A DNA stretch of 35,197 nt from Pseudomonadota bacterium (GCA_027364845.1 DAHXOO010000005.1:1-35197), one strand, 5' to 3'. Shown: positions 8,579 to 18,538, counted from the stretch's first letter. Program-made: numbers and translations. The notes: generated by a model not told the origin, from the sequence alone.

Positions 8579-11500
8579 ATGGATACCTTGCCTGCCTACG
8601 CCGAACTTCACTGCCTTTCGAACTTCAGCTTCCTACGCGGTGCTTCGCGTCCCGAAGAGCTGGTCGAGCGTGCTGCTGGCCTAGGCTATACCGCGCTGGC
8701 CATCACCGACGAGTGCTCGCTGGCCGGAGTAGTGCGAGCGCATCTGGCGGCGCGTGACCGGCGGATCAGACTGATTTTGGGCAGTGAATTCGTGCTCGCC
8801 GACGGCCTGCGGTTAGTGTTGCTTGCGGCCGACCGCAGCTCCTATGGAGAGTTGTCGGAGTTGATTACCTGTGGTCGGCGCGCGGCGGGGAAGGGCAAAT
8901 ACAGCCTGGGGCGCGCGGACGTGGCGCGCATTGTTACTCGCTGTCTGGCGCTGTGGTTGCCAGAAGAGACTCCCGGATCGGTGCCAGACCCCGAGCCCGG
9001 GTTGTGGCTGCGACAGTGTTTCCCTGACAGCGCATGGATTGCGGTCGAGTTGACGCGTGATGGCCTCGATGGCGCGCGGCTTGAGTGCCTCACCGATCTG
9101 GGAAAGCGGACTGGCCTGCCACTTGTCGCCAGCGGGGATGTGCACATGCATGTGCACGCTCGGCGTACCCTGCAAGACACGCTTACTGCCATCCGTCTGG
9201 GCGTATCGCTGGACAAGGCCGGCTTTGCGCTGTATGCCAACGGCGAACGCCATCTGCGTACCCGTCGGGCTCTGGCGCGCCTCTATCCGCCAGAGCTGCT
9301 CTCCGAAACGGAGCGCATCGCTGAACGCTGCCATTTCTCTCTGGACGAACTGCGCTACGAGTATCCGGAGGAGCTGGTGCCGGCAGGCGAGACGCCCGCT
9401 GTTCATCTGGCGCGGCTTGTCACTGAAGGTCTGAGTCGGCGCTGGCCCGCCGGCGCGCCAGTCAAGGTGCGCGGATTGGTAGCGCACGAACTCGCGCTCA
9501 TCACTGAACTCGGCTACGAACCGTATTTCCTTACCGTGTACGACATCGTGCGCTTCGCCCGCTCGCGCGACATCCTCTGCCAGGGGCGTGGGTCCGCGGC
9601 CAACTCGGCAGTGTGCTACTGTCTCGGCATCACCGAAGTTGACCCGGCCCGCGTTGAGACCCTGTTCGAGCGCTTCATATCGAGAGAACGCAACGAGCCG
9701 CCCGATATCGACGTGGATTTCGAGCACGACCGGCGTGAGGAAGTGATCCAGTATATCTATGGCAAGTACGGCCGTGGGCGCGCGGCCCTTGCAGCGGCCG
9801 TTATCACCTACCGCCCGCGCAGCGCAGTGCGCGACGTGGGCAAGACGCTGGGGCTGGCGCCCGAGCAGCTGGACCGTTTGACTGCGAACCTCCAATGGTG
9901 GGATGGCTGTGATATCGTTCCGGCTCGTCTCGCCGAGGCCGGATTCGATCCAGCTAATCCCACAATCCGGCGCCTGATGGCGCAGGTGCGCGAGCTCCTG
10001 GGTTTTCCGCGCCACCTGTCCCAGCATATAGGCGGTTTCGTGATCGCGCGCGGGCCGCTGTCGTCCCTGGTGCCGATCGAAAACGCCGCCATGCCCGAAC
10101 GCACGGTGATCCAATGGGATAAGGACGACCTTGATGCGCTGGGTCTGTTGAAGGTCGACTGCCTGGCGCTCGGCATGCTTAGCGCCATCCACCGTACCTT
10201 TGATCTCATAGAGGAGATTAGAGGGCAGCGGCTCACGATGGCAACCCTGCCGGCTGAGGATCCTGCAGTGTACGCCATGCTCCAGCGAGCCGACACGGTG
10301 GGCGTATTCCAGATCGAGTCGCGCGCACAGATGGCGATGCTTCCCCGTCTCAAGCCTGATTGTTTCTACGACCTCGTGATTGAGGTGGCTATCGTGCGGC
10401 CGGGTCCGATCCAGGGTGGGATGGTACATCCCTATTTGCGCCGCCGGCGGGGCGAAGAGCCGGTGAGCTACCCTTCGGAAGCGGTGCGTGAAGTGCTTGC
10501 GCGCACGCTGGGTGTGCCCATCTTCCAGGAACAGGTGATCAGACTTGCCATGGTGGCGGCGGGATTCAGCGCCGGCGAAGCCGACCGGCTACGCCGTGCC
10601 ATGGCTGCCTGGCACCGGCGCGGCGGGCTCGAGCACTTCGAGCAACGCCTGATCGACGGTATGCGCGAAAACGGTTATACGGAGGATTTCGCGCGCCAGA
10701 TATTCGCCCAGATCCAAGGTTTCGGAGAATACGGGTTTCCCGAGTCCCATGCCGCAAGTTTTGCGCTGCTGGTGTATGTGTCGGCATGGCTTAAGTGTCA
10801 CGAGCCGGCAGCGTTCCTCTGCGCGCTACTGAACAGCCAGCCGATGGGATTCTATTCCCCGGCGCAGCTGGTGCAGGACACGCGCCGCCACGGTGTGGAA
10901 GTCCGGCCAGTGGACGTGTGCACCAGTGACTGGGATTGCACGCTGGAGGACAAGCGTTTTTCCGCGCCTGCCGTGCGACTGGGATTACGCTTGGTGCGGG
11001 GGCTTTCGCGTGCCGGAGCACGGTGCCTGGTCGATGCACGAACGCAGGCGCCGTTCATCGATGTCCCTGACCTGGCGCGGCGCGCACGTCTCGCGCGGCA
11101 CGACCTCGGCATGCTTGCCGCCGCCGGAGCGCTCACCGGGCTGGCCGGTCATCGGCATGCGGCGCGTTGGGCGGTTGCCGGAGTGGAGCCCGATCTGCCG
11201 CTGCTCGAAAATATCGACGTCGTCGAGGCACAGCCGCTGCTGCGCCGGCCCACGGAGGGAGAGGATATCGTTGCCGATTATGCCAACCTGGGACTCAGTC
11301 TGCGTCGCCACCCCCTGGCTCTGCTGCGTCTGCGCCTGGATCACCTCGGCGTGTCCCGTGCCGCAGCGATGCGCATACTTTCCCAAGGCAGTCCGGTACG
11401 TGCTGCCGGCATGGTCATCGGCCGTCAGCGTCCTGGCAGTGCCGGGGGTGTAATTTTTGTGACGCTCGAGGATGAAACTGGCAATGTCAATGTCATCGTC

Positions 11501-11671
11501 TGGCCGAAGGTGGCGGAGCGTGAACGCAGGGCACTGCTCGGCGCGCGTCTGCTGTTAGTGACTGGAAAGATCCAGAGAGAAGGCGAGGTGCTGCACGTGA
11601 TTGCCCGGCACCTGGAAGATCGCTCGGAGCTGCTCGGTGCGCTCGTCACTCATTCGCGCGATTTCCATTGA
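8579..11671 (+). CDS. dnaE2: DnaE2 (ImuC), error-prone C-family DNA polymerase
   Basis: This 1030-residue homologue of the DNA polymerase III alpha subunit performs damage-induced translesion synthesis with ImuA and ImuB. An N-terminal PHP domain begins [17 protein letters not shown] (about 7-23) and includes [12 protein letters not shown] (185-196). The palm carries PPDIDVDF with catalytic Asp378 and Asp380, and KVDCLALG with the third Asp at 527. A helix-hairpin-helix region and a C-terminal OB fold (about 925-1010: [31 protein letters not shown]) follow. I chose the ATG at 8579 because the family consensus starts just before [13 protein letters not shown]. In-frame ATGs at 8486 and 8558 would add 31 or 7 residues, and none has a strong ribosome-binding site. 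Length and all catalytic residues look intact. Confidence 0.95.
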   Translation: MDTLPAYAELHCLSNFSFLRGASRPEELVERAAGLGYTALAITDECSLAGVVRAHLAARDRRIRLILGSEFVLADGLRLVLLAADRSSYGELSELITCGRRAAGKGKYSLGRADVARIVTRCLALWLPEETPGSVPDPEPGLWLRQCFPDSAWIAVELTRDGLDGARLECLTDLGKRTGLPLVASGDVHMHVHARRTLQDTLTAIRLGVSLDKAGFALYANGERHLRTRRALARLYPPELLSETERIAERCHFSLDELRYEYPEELVPAGETPAVHLARLVTEGLSRRWPAGAPVKVRGLVAHELALITELGYEPYFLTVYDIVRFARSRDILCQGRGSAANSAVCYCLGITEVDPARVETLFERFISRERNEPPDIDVDFEHDRREEVIQYIYGKYGRGRAALAAAVITYRPRSAVRDVGKTLGLAPEQLDRLTANLQWWDGCDIVPARLAEAGFDPANPTIRRLMAQVRELLGFPRHLSQHIGGFVIARGPLSSLVPIENAAMPERTVIQWDKDDLDALGLLKVDCLALGMLSAIHRTFDLIEEIRGQRLTMATLPAEDPAVYAMLQRADTVGVFQIESRAQMAMLPRLKPDCFYDLVIEVAIVRPGPIQGGMVHPYLRRRRGEEPVSYPSEAVREVLARTLGVPIFQEQVIRLAMVAAGFSAGEADRLRRAMAAWHRRGGLEHFEQRLIDGMRENGYTEDFARQIFAQIQGFGEYGFPESHAASFALLVYVSAWLKCHEPAAFLCALLNSQPMGFYSPAQLVQDTRRHGVEVRPVDVCTSDWDCTLEDKRFSAPAVRLGLRLVRGLSRAGARCLVDARTQAPFIDVPDLARRARLARHDLGMLAAAGALTGLAGHRHAARWAVAGVEPDLPLLENIDVVEAQPLLRRPTEGEDIVADYANLGLSLRRHPLALLRLRLDHLGVSRAAAMRILSQGSPVRAAGMVIGRQRPGSAGGVIFVTLEDETGNVNVIVWPKVAERERRALLGARLLLVTGKIQREGEVLHVIARHLEDRSELLGALVTHSRDFH

Positions 11672-12144
11672 TCCGGCGCATCAGGAACGGATGGGCAGTA
11701 CGCTTTCCATCACAGCGGAAGCCGTCAGACCCGGTGACTGCCGTCTTTGATGTAGCGGGGTTTTCTGCCAAGCACCCCAATACGACCGCCTTCCTATCCA
11801 ATTCCGGAGCATGATTGTAAACTCCATCTTCTCGCCATCATCAAGCGATGGGCTGGTAAAAAGAAGATGACCAGGCACGACAATGTCCGCTTCCGCATCT
11901 GTCCCATCCCAAGTCGCACATGAGTGCGACCGTGCAGCGTAATCCGCACGCGATGCCCGTGAGAGAAAAGACTCCTCGTCACGGTGATGTTGGCCAGAAT
12001 CCTACGGTAGCCTGACCAGGCTTCTTGACACAGCCTGACTAAAAATGAGGAAATCCGGTGGCTCGAAAAGGCCCGAAGTACCTCCTGCTGCACAGGATGT
12101 TGGAGTTCGATACGCCTACCTACGATCCATATCCAGGATGTCGG
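11672..12144. other. Intergenic region, possibly with a decayed minus-strand gene
   Basis: No gene is recognised with confidence. A perfect hairpin GTCGCAC-ATGA-GTGCGAC at 11913-11930 is followed by a second, CGTGC/GCACG (11931-11950); neither has a T run. On the minus strand, one frame from about 11960 down to 11684 reads as plausible protein (for example VVPGHLLFTSPSLDDGEKM) and ends at a stop, but it lacks a good start upstream, so it may be the remnant of a small gene. An isolated TTGACA at 12025-12030 has no -10 partner at proper spacing. Confidence 0.4.
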
Positions 12145-13503
12145 ATGGCGCCCGCAGCTTCCGGCCGGACACGTTCGGCCGGAAAGCGAGTGATCTGGTT
12201 TGCGGCTCTGGTCCTGATGCTGGCAGCGCCGTTGCGTGCGCAGGCCGAGGATCTCATTGGCGTCTACCGCCAAGCGATGTCGTCATCGCCTGTGATCGCG
12301 CAGAGTCGCGCGCTGTTGCAGGCCGATCATGCCGGCCATTCAGTCGCCCGGGCACAGCTGCTGCCGCATCTTTCAGCAGGCGCCAGCGCCGGCATAAACA
12401 GCACCACAGTTACCGGAGTACTTCCCCAAAAGATCTCGGGATCATTTTACTCGGACAGCTACAGCGTTACGCTCACCAAGCCGCTACTGGACGGCTCGGC
12501 GTACGCCGCACTTCATGCTGCCGATAGCCGTGTCCGCAGCGACCAGGCGGCGCTGGCGTATGTACGACAGGCGCTGATCCTAAATGTCACCGACGCCTAT
12601 TTCGGAGTGTTGCGGCGCATCGCCGATGCACGAGTGGCGCGCCACCAGGCTCGACTTCTCAAAAATCTGTACCATGAGGCCCAGGCCCGCCTGAAGATCG
12701 GGGCCGGGGATATTGTCGCGGTCGCGGAGGCCAGGGCAAGGCTGGACGCCGCCAGGTCGACGCTGATCAGCGCGGACGATGCGGTTTCAGTTGCGAATCG
12801 GCAACTCGAGCGCCTGACCCATGCTCCGGTGGCACACTTGTGCGATGTCAGTCCGTTTGCGCCGCGCGGCCCGGATCCGGAACGCATGCAGCAATGGGTG
12901 GCAATGGCCCTGCGCGACCAGCCGCTTCTGAGACAGGCGCAGGCGCAATTGCGGGCGGACAAGGACCAAGTCGACGTGCGCCGGCGGGCCGCATGGCCGA
13001 CGATCAGTGTTTCCGGGATTGCCCAGCATAATTACGGGATTCTCCTGCCCGACATGCAAATGAACTCGGCGGGCGCCAGCATCAATTTTGCGATGCCGAT
13101 TTATGCTGGCGGCGCAATCGATGCCGGCGTACGCCAGGCGTACGCGCAGGTCCGGGCGCAGCAAGCGCATATCGAAGATCTGAATGACGGGATCCGCCTC
13201 GATACCCAGACCGCATATCTGGCGTTGCGCGACAGCGTTCCGCAACTCACGGAGGCGCGCGCGGCGCGCCGTTCTGCCGTCTTATCGCTGAAGGCGACGC
13301 GCAAAGGTTACGATCTGGGGGTCCGGTCGATTCAGGATGTGCTGACCGCGGCGTCCGACGCTGCTCAGGCGCAACGCGACTTCGATCGTGCGGTTTACGG
13401 CCAGATCATTGCGCGCATCCGGCTGAAGGCTGAGACCGGCATTCTCGCCCCGGCAGACGTTGTTGCCGTCAACGATCTGCTGCGTCGGTGCCCTGCCCCA
13501 TGA
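12145..13503 (+). CDS. TolC-family outer-membrane efflux protein
   Basis: A 452-residue protein of the TolC/OEP family that should form the trimeric outer-membrane duct of the export system encoded downstream. With the ATG at 12145 (AGGA six bases upstream) it has a clear signal peptide: basic start (SGRTRSAGKR), hydrophobic core WFAALVLMLAAPL, cleavage near AQA-EDLIG at residue 34. A GTG at 12058 would add 29 residues that spoil this signal and was rejected. Two OEP repeats are visible, each with long Ala/Gln/Arg-rich coiled-coil helices and a beta segment (SVTLTKPLLDGSAYAAL near 110; ASINFAMPIYAGGAIDAG near 310). The adaptor gene follows after 31 bp. The family serves multidrug or toxin export; the substrate here is unknown. 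Confidence 0.9.
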   Translation: MAPAASGRTRSAGKRVIWFAALVLMLAAPLRAQAEDLIGVYRQAMSSSPVIAQSRALLQADHAGHSVARAQLLPHLSAGASAGINSTTVTGVLPQKISGSFYSDSYSVTLTKPLLDGSAYAALHAADSRVRSDQAALAYVRQALILNVTDAYFGVLRRIADARVARHQARLLKNLYHEAQARLKIGAGDIVAVAEARARLDAARSTLISADDAVSVANRQLERLTHAPVAHLCDVSPFAPRGPDPERMQQWVAMALRDQPLLRQAQAQLRADKDQVDVRRRAAWPTISVSGIAQHNYGILLPDMQMNSAGASINFAMPIYAGGAIDAGVRQAYAQVRAQQAHIEDLNDGIRLDTQTAYLALRDSVPQLTEARAARRSAVLSLKATRKGYDLGVRSIQDVLTAASDAAQAQRDFDRAVYGQIIARIRLKAETGILAPADVVAVNDLLRRCPAP

Positions 13504-13534
13504 ATCAAAATTGTTTCTATAAAGGAACCGCATC

Positions 13535-14572
13535 ATGGTGATAACCCGAAAACAGCGTTTAATCGCGGTCGTGGCGGTACTGGTCATCGCCGCCGGTGGG
13601 GCGTATCTGTATGTCAGGCGCGCCGGCCGTCCCGCAGGCGCGCTCACGGTCTATGGTTCCATCGACATTCGGGAGATTCAGCTTGCTTTCAACGACAGCG
13701 GCCGTATCGCTACCATCGCGGTGCAGGAAGGCGACCGCGTACACCGCGGACAGCTGCTGGCAAAACTCGATCCAGCGAGGTTCCAGGATGCGGTTGCCCA
13801 GGCACAGGCAAGGCTTGCCGTTGCCCGGCAGGTGCTCGCCCGCCTCCTCGCTGGCTCGCGTCCGGAGGAAATCCTCGAGGCGCGGGCGAATGCTGCGGCG
13901 GCACTGGCCACCTGGCATAATGCCAAGAAGACGTATCACCGCAATGCCGTGCTTGCGAAGGAACACTACCTGCCGCAGCAGGCAAGCGACGATGCCCGCC
14001 AGGCCCTGGCGGTCGCACGTTCGCGCTGGCAGGCGGCTGAGCAGGCTCTGCGGCTGGCCATCAGGGGGCCGCGGTTGCAGGACATCGCAGCTGCCCGCGC
14101 CCAGGTGGCGGCCGATGCGGCGACGCAAGCTTTGGCGCGCAAGGAACTGGCCGACACGCTCCTGTACGCTCCGGAAGACGGCTTTATCGACAACCGGATC
14201 CTGGAGCCGGGCGATATGACGAACCCGCAGTCTCCAGTGCTTACCATCGCGTTGGACAATCCGGTATGGGCGCGGGCCTACGTTCCCGAGCCCGCCCTAG
14301 GCGAGCTGCGCCAGGGTATGCGAGCTGTTATTTCGAGCGACAGCTTTCCCGGTAGGCGCTTCGATGGATGGGTGGGGTTTGTCTCGACGGTCGCCGAGTT
14401 TACTCCGAAGACGGTGGAGACAACGCAATTGCGCACCGAGCTCGTCTATCGCATCCGGGCCTATGTCTGCAATCCCCAGGGTCAGCTACGTCTCGGCATG
14501 CCGGTCACGGTGACCATCCCGCTTCCGGCTCGTCCTGTCCACGGCCAACCGCGTCACCCCTGCGCCCGTTGA
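13535..14572 (+). CDS. HlyD/YbhG-type periplasmic adaptor subunit
   Basis: A 345-residue membrane-fusion protein that would connect the inner-membrane ABC transporter to the TolC-like duct. One N-terminal anchor helix (about 8-27, LIAVVAVLVIAAGGAYLYV) is followed by a first lipoyl half (DSGRIATIAVQEGDRVHRGQLLAKLD, about 50-75), a long Ala/Arg-rich alpha-helical hairpin (80-205), the second lipoyl half (DTLLYAPEDGFI) and a beta-barrel domain (PVWARAYVPEPALGEL). AAGGA lies eight bases before the ATG at 13535. The gene sits 31 bp after the TolC-like gene and 3 bp before the ATPase gene, in the order adaptor-ATPase-permease-permease of the E. coli ybhGFSR locus. The last 15 residues are Pro/Arg/His-rich and look dispensable. 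Confidence 0.92.
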   Translation: MVITRKQRLIAVVAVLVIAAGGAYLYVRRAGRPAGALTVYGSIDIREIQLAFNDSGRIATIAVQEGDRVHRGQLLAKLDPARFQDAVAQAQARLAVARQVLARLLAGSRPEEILEARANAAAALATWHNAKKTYHRNAVLAKEHYLPQQASDDARQALAVARSRWQAAEQALRLAIRGPRLQDIAAARAQVAADAATQALARKELADTLLYAPEDGFIDNRILEPGDMTNPQSPVLTIALDNPVWARAYVPEPALGELRQGMRAVISSDSFPGRRFDGWVGFVSTVAEFTPKTVETTQLRTELVYRIRAYVCNPQGQLRLGMPVTVTIPLPARPVHGQPRHPCAR

Positions 14573-14575
14573 TCC

Positions 14576-16315
14576 ATGGCAACAGCCGCCTTAGTGTTCA
14601 AGGACGTGGAGAAGCGCTTTGCCGCTGGTGGCGGGCGCATAACCGAGGCGTTGAAGGGGCTCAGTGTTGAGATGGCGGCGGGCGTCATTACCGGTCTTCT
14701 CGGGCCGGACGGTGCCGGCAAAACCACCCTGATGCGGCTCGCCGCAGGACTGTTGCTCCCTGATCGCGGACAGATCGCCGTCTTTGGACACGATGCCCTG
14801 AGCGGGACACGCGCCATTCCCGACTCGATCGGGTACATGCCCCAGCGGTTCGGTCTCTATGAAGATCTGACCGTTCGCGAAAACTTGGAGCTATACGCCG
14901 ACCTCCAGGGGCTTGCGCCCGATGCGCGTTCGGCGCGTTACGACGAGCTGCTGGCGATGACCGCGCTCGGACCATTCGGAACGCGCCGTGCCGGTGCGCT
15001 GTCCGGCGGTATGAAGCAGAAGCTCGGGCTCGCGTGTGCATTGTTGCGCACACCGCGGCTACTGCTGCTCGATGAACCGACGGTCGGCGTGGATCCGATA
15101 TCCCGCCGCGAGCTGTGGATCATCATCGAGCGGCTGGCGCAGGACGGTGTGACGGTGCTCCTGAGCACGGCTTACCTTGACGAGGCGGAGCGCTGTCACG
15201 ATCTCGTGATGCTGAATGAAGGCAGGTTGCTCGGTCAGGCAAACCCGGCATCATTCCGCGCGCCGCTTGTTGGGCGGTCCTTTCTGGTGCGTGTGGCGGA
15301 TGGCGGGCGGCGCCAATTGCAGAAGCAGCTTGCGTACCGGACGGGCGTCATCGATGCGCAGCTGCAGGCCAGCGAAGTCCGTGTCATTCTGTCTGAAGGT
15401 GCGGCGCCGCGTCCTGAACCGGGGGAAACCTGGGAGCCAGCTGAACCGCGTGTCGAAGACGCCTTTGTCGCCCTGCTGCAGGGTTCACGCGTACAGGCGA
15501 AGCGTGAAGCCGCAACGATAGGACCGGGTTCCGAACCGGTACGGTTACCCCCGGGTGTGATGATCATGGCCAGGGATCTGCGGCGCTCGTTTGGAGCGTT
15601 CGAGGCCGTCAAGGGGATCAGTTTTGACGTATCCACCGGAGAGGTGTTTGGGCTTCTCGGCGCCAACGGTGCTGGCAAGACCACCGCTTTCCGGATGCTT
15701 TGTGGACTGCTTCTGCCCACATCCGGCAAGCTGAGCGTCGCTGGCGTGGATATGTATCACGCCGGCGCGGCCGCGCGGCAGCGCATTGGCTATGTATCGC
15801 AGCGCTTCGTTCTCTACGGTAACCTGAGTGTGGCGCAGAATCTGCAATTCTTCGCCGGGGTCTATGGCCTCGGGCGTGCGGCCCTCGAAGCGCGCCTGCG
15901 CTGGGCCGAGGAGGAATTCGATCTCGGACCCTACCGCACCGTCAATGCGGGCGCGCTGTCGGTCGGCTACAAGCAGCGATTGGCACTCGCGTGCGCGCTG
16001 CTTCACGATCCGCAGATCCTGTTTCTAGATGAACCGACTTCTGGCGTGGATCCACTCGCCCGGCGTGAGTTCTGGGCGCGCATCAACGCGCTGGCGCACG
16101 ACGGGGTTACGGTGATGGTCACCACCCATTTTATGGAGGAGGCCGAGTATTGCGACCGTCTGGTACTCATGTCGCAAGGCGAGGTGCTTGCGGCCGGCAC
16201 ACCACCCGAGATCCGTCGCCTCGCGCAGGCTCCGGATCGGCCGGATCCCACGATGGAAGATGCATTCATCGCGTTGATTGCGGAACATGAGCAAAGCATC
16301 CGGAGGGCTTCATGA
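14576..16315 (+). CDS. YbhF-like ABC transporter protein with two ATPase domains
   Basis: This 579-residue protein contains two complete nucleotide-binding domains, as in E. coli YbhF. Domain 1 has Walker A GPDGAGKT (43-50), signature LSGGM (142-146) and Walker B LLLLDEP (162-168), but the switch histidine is replaced (LSTAYLDEAE, Tyr at 200). Domain 2 has GANGAGKT (362-369), a non-canonical signature LSVGY (461-465), Walker B ILFLDEP (481-487) and a normal switch histidine (TTHFMEEAE, His518). The two composite ATP sites are therefore probably unequal, which fits known YbhF proteins. A linker with a regulatory-type domain (230-325) separates them. The gene starts 3 bp after the adaptor stop and overlaps the first permease gene by 4 bp (ATGA), so the subunits are translationally coupled. 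Confidence 0.93.
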   Translation: MATAALVFKDVEKRFAAGGGRITEALKGLSVEMAAGVITGLLGPDGAGKTTLMRLAAGLLLPDRGQIAVFGHDALSGTRAIPDSIGYMPQRFGLYEDLTVRENLELYADLQGLAPDARSARYDELLAMTALGPFGTRRAGALSGGMKQKLGLACALLRTPRLLLLDEPTVGVDPISRRELWIIIERLAQDGVTVLLSTAYLDEAERCHDLVMLNEGRLLGQANPASFRAPLVGRSFLVRVADGGRRQLQKQLAYRTGVIDAQLQASEVRVILSEGAAPRPEPGETWEPAEPRVEDAFVALLQGSRVQAKREAATIGPGSEPVRLPPGVMIMARDLRRSFGAFEAVKGISFDVSTGEVFGLLGANGAGKTTAFRMLCGLLLPTSGKLSVAGVDMYHAGAAARQRIGYVSQRFVLYGNLSVAQNLQFFAGVYGLGRAALEARLRWAEEEFDLGPYRTVNAGALSVGYKQRLALACALLHDPQILFLDEPTSGVDPLARREFWARINALAHDGVTVMVTTHFMEEAEYCDRLVLMSQGEVLAAGTPPEIRRLAQAPDRPDPTMEDAFIALIAEHEQSIRRAS

Positions 16316-17424
16316 ACGGCATGCGGCTGCGTGGCCTGATTCGCAAGGAATTCCTGCAAATCGTGCGCGATCCGTCGGCAATTGCCATTGCGGTGGCTCT
16401 GCCGATCTTCCTGCTGCTGCTTTTCGGATATGGCGTATCGCTCAATGCACGGCGCGTGCCGCTGGCGCTGGTTGCACCGTACTCGCCGCAGGCGCAGGAG
16501 CTACTGGGAGGTTTCGATCGCTCGCCCTATTTCGTGCCGCATCGTTACGCAACCATGGCGGCGGCGAAAAGTGCTCTCGGTCGCCGCCGGGTGGACGGCA
16601 TCGTGTGGCTGCGCAGTGACTTCGGGCGTCGCATGCTGGCACAAGGCAATGCCGGAATCGGCGTGTTCGTCAATGGTGTCGACGCCAACAACGCCGGCCT
16701 GCTCGAGGCCTATATCCGCGGGGTGTGGCTCGGCTGGCTCTCGCGGCAGGCACAGGACCAGGGCAGCACGCTCAGTGTGCCCGTTACGGTGGAGCAGCGC
16801 ATCTGGTTCAATGCCGCGTTGCGCAGCCGTAATTATCTGGTTCCCGGCCTGATTGCCATCATAATGACTTTGATCGGTGCGCTGCTGACTGCACAAGTGG
16901 TGTCACGCGAGTGGGAACGCGGCACCATGGAAGCACTTATGGCGACCCCGGTCAGTATGGGCGACATTCTGCTGAGCAAGCTCATTCCCTATTTTGTTCT
17001 CGGCATGGCGGGAATGGCGCTGTCGGTGGTGATGGCGGTGTGGCTGTTCGCTGTTCCGCTTCGTGGGTCCCTGCTCGTCCTGTTTTCGGCATCGGGGCTG
17101 TTTATGCTTGTCGCGCTCGGCATGGGGTTGCTCATCTCGACGGTTGCCAAGAACCAGTTTATATCGGCAACGATCGCTATCGTTGCGACCTTCCTGCCGG
17201 CGTTCATCCTGTCGGGCTTTATCTTCGACCTGAACTCGATGCCGGTGCCGATCCGCCTGCTGACACACATCGTTGCTGCCCGGTATTTCGTCGCCATTCT
17301 TCAGACGGTATTCGGCGCGGGCGATGTGTGGCCGGTGGTGCTGGCTAATGCGGCTGCCTTGTGCGCCATGGCGGCCTTCTTTCTCGGTCTCACCTGGCGG
17401 CTGTCGCGCAAGCGCCTGGATTGA
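16312..17424 (+). CDS. ABC-2 type permease, YbhS-like
   Basis: A 370-residue integral membrane subunit of the ABC-2 export family. It begins with the amphipathic coupling segment RGLIRKEFLQIVRDPSAIAI and a first transmembrane helix (about 24-43). An extracytoplasmic domain of roughly 130 residues follows, then five helices. The family motif SREWERGTMEALMATPVS (about 200-217) sits on the cytoplasmic side, and GFIFDLNSMPVPIRLLTHIVAARYFV lies near the C-terminus. It overlaps the ATPase gene by 4 bp and is followed after 4 bp by a second permease of the same family, so the transporter probably uses a heterodimeric membrane unit. The large periplasmic loop is expected to contact the HlyD-like adaptor. 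The substrate is unknown. Confidence 0.9.
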   Translation: MNGMRLRGLIRKEFLQIVRDPSAIAIAVALPIFLLLLFGYGVSLNARRVPLALVAPYSPQAQELLGGFDRSPYFVPHRYATMAAAKSALGRRRVDGIVWLRSDFGRRMLAQGNAGIGVFVNGVDANNAGLLEAYIRGVWLGWLSRQAQDQGSTLSVPVTVEQRIWFNAALRSRNYLVPGLIAIIMTLIGALLTAQVVSREWERGTMEALMATPVSMGDILLSKLIPYFVLGMAGMALSVVMAVWLFAVPLRGSLLVLFSASGLFMLVALGMGLLISTVAKNQFISATIAIVATFLPAFILSGFIFDLNSMPVPIRLLTHIVAARYFVAILQTVFGAGDVWPVVLANAAALCAMAAFFLGLTWRLSRKRLD

Positions 17425-17428
17425 CGCC

Positions 17429-18538
17429 ATGGGGCCGCGGATCCGGGCATTGGTCATCAAGGAATTTCTGGCGCTCCTGCGGGACAAGGTGGCCCGCATG
17501 ACGCTGATCGTACCGCCTTTGCTGCAGCTGATCATTTTTGGTTACGCCGCGACGTTCAACATCCGTGATATTCCCTATGCCGTATACAACCAGGATGGCG
17601 GCGCGGCGTCGCACGAGCTGCTGGCGCGTTTTCAGGGGTCTCCGGTCTTTCTCCAAAGGGCGGTGCTTACCGCCGAACGCCAGATCGCGCCGGTGATCGA
17701 CGATAAGCGCGTGTTGTTGGTTATTCACATCGGTCCGCAGTTTAGCCGCGATCTGCTGGCCCACCGTCCGGCGCGAGTCCAGGTGATCATCGATGGCAGA
17801 AACTCCAATACCGCTGCGCTCGCGGGCAACTACGTGAATCAGGTTGTGCAGGCCTTCGACACTGAGTGGGCTGCGGCCCATGGCTGGCAAGTGCCTCCGG
17901 CGCAGCTCGTCGTGCGCTCCTGGTTCAACCCAGATCTCCTGTCCCGCTGGTTCATTGTTCCCGGGATCGTCGGACTGCTCACGCTGGTGGTCACCCTGTT
18001 GACGACCGGACTGTCGGTCGCGCGCGAGCGCGAAAGTGGCACGTTCGATCAGTTGCTGGTGACGCCGCTGGCGTCGGTCGAAATTCTGATCGGCAAGTCG
18101 ATACCGGGGTTCGTCATTGGGTTGATCGAGGCAACCGCGATCCTGGCCGCAGCCGTATTCTGGTTTGATGTACCCTTTACCGGCAGCCTATGGGCGCTGT
18201 ATCTCGGGGTTTTTGTGTTCCTGCTCTCCGGCATCGGAATCGGGCTGATGATTTCATCCATTTCCGTGACCCAGCAGCAAGGAACGCTCGGAGTTTTCCT
18301 GTTCATGGTCCCGGCGGTGATTCTTTCGGGATTTGCCACACCGATAGCCAACATGCCCCTAGCGGTGCAGTACCTGACCTACCTTGACCCGCTGCGCTAT
18401 TTTCTGGTGATTCTGCGGGGCACCTTCCTCCAGGGTGACGGCGCTAGCGTGCTCGGTTCGCAGTATGCCGGGCTCGCGGCGCTTGCGCTCGCCAGCATGA
18501 CGCTCGCCGCCTGGCTTTTCCGCCATCGCATGGCCTGA
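17429..18538 (+). CDS. ABC-2 type permease, YbhR-like
   Basis: The 369-residue second membrane subunit of the exporter. The start at 17429 lies 4 bp after the preceding stop; the longer upstream frame is only the overlap with the first permease gene. It opens with RIRALVIKEFLALLRDKVARM, then a first helix (LIVPPLLQLIIFGYAATF), an extracytoplasmic domain of about 140 residues, and five helices. The conserved ABC-2 motif ARERESGTFDQLLVTPLAS is near 195-215, and PLAVQYLTYLDPLRYFLVILRGTFL is near the C-terminus. It resembles its neighbour in layout but not closely in sequence, as expected for the YbhS/YbhR pair. It is the last gene of the five-gene exporter unit; a GGATCGC/GCGATCC stem (18620-18643) follows, without a T run. 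Confidence 0.9.
   Translation: MGPRIRALVIKEFLALLRDKVARMTLIVPPLLQLIIFGYAATFNIRDIPYAVYNQDGGAASHELLARFQGSPVFLQRAVLTAERQIAPVIDDKRVLLVIHIGPQFSRDLLAHRPARVQVIIDGRNSNTAALAGNYVNQVVQAFDTEWAAAHGWQVPPAQLVVRSWFNPDLLSRWFIVPGIVGLLTLVVTLLTTGLSVARERESGTFDQLLVTPLASVEILIGKSIPGFVIGLIEATAILAAAVFWFDVPFTGSLWALYLGVFVFLLSGIGIGLMISSISVTQQQGTLGVFLFMVPAVILSGFATPIANMPLAVQYLTYLDPLRYFLVILRGTFLQGDGASVLGSQYAGLAALALASMTLAAWLFRHRMA

Noticed and set aside
8313-8684. 123-codon plus frame over the imuB-dnaE2 gap
   Set aside because: No ribosome-binding site or family features, and it runs into the dnaE2 coding region in another frame.
8813-10429. 538-codon minus-strand frame
   Set aside because: It is fully antisense to the palm region of dnaE2, whose catalytic motifs are intact in the plus frame. 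The antisense product shows no domain pattern, so it is a GC-driven shadow.
12025-12030. TTGACA as a -35 element for the exporter genes
   Set aside because: No acceptable -10 hexamer lies 15-19 bp downstream.
12058-12144. GTG start adding 29 residues to the TolC-like protein
   Set aside because: The extension precedes a complete signal peptide that begins at the ATG at 12145, which has AGGA at good spacing.
11794-12273. 159-codon minus frame overlapping the TolC signal-peptide region
   Set aside because: It covers the well-supported start of the TolC-like gene on the other strand and shows only Arg-rich, domain-free sequence.
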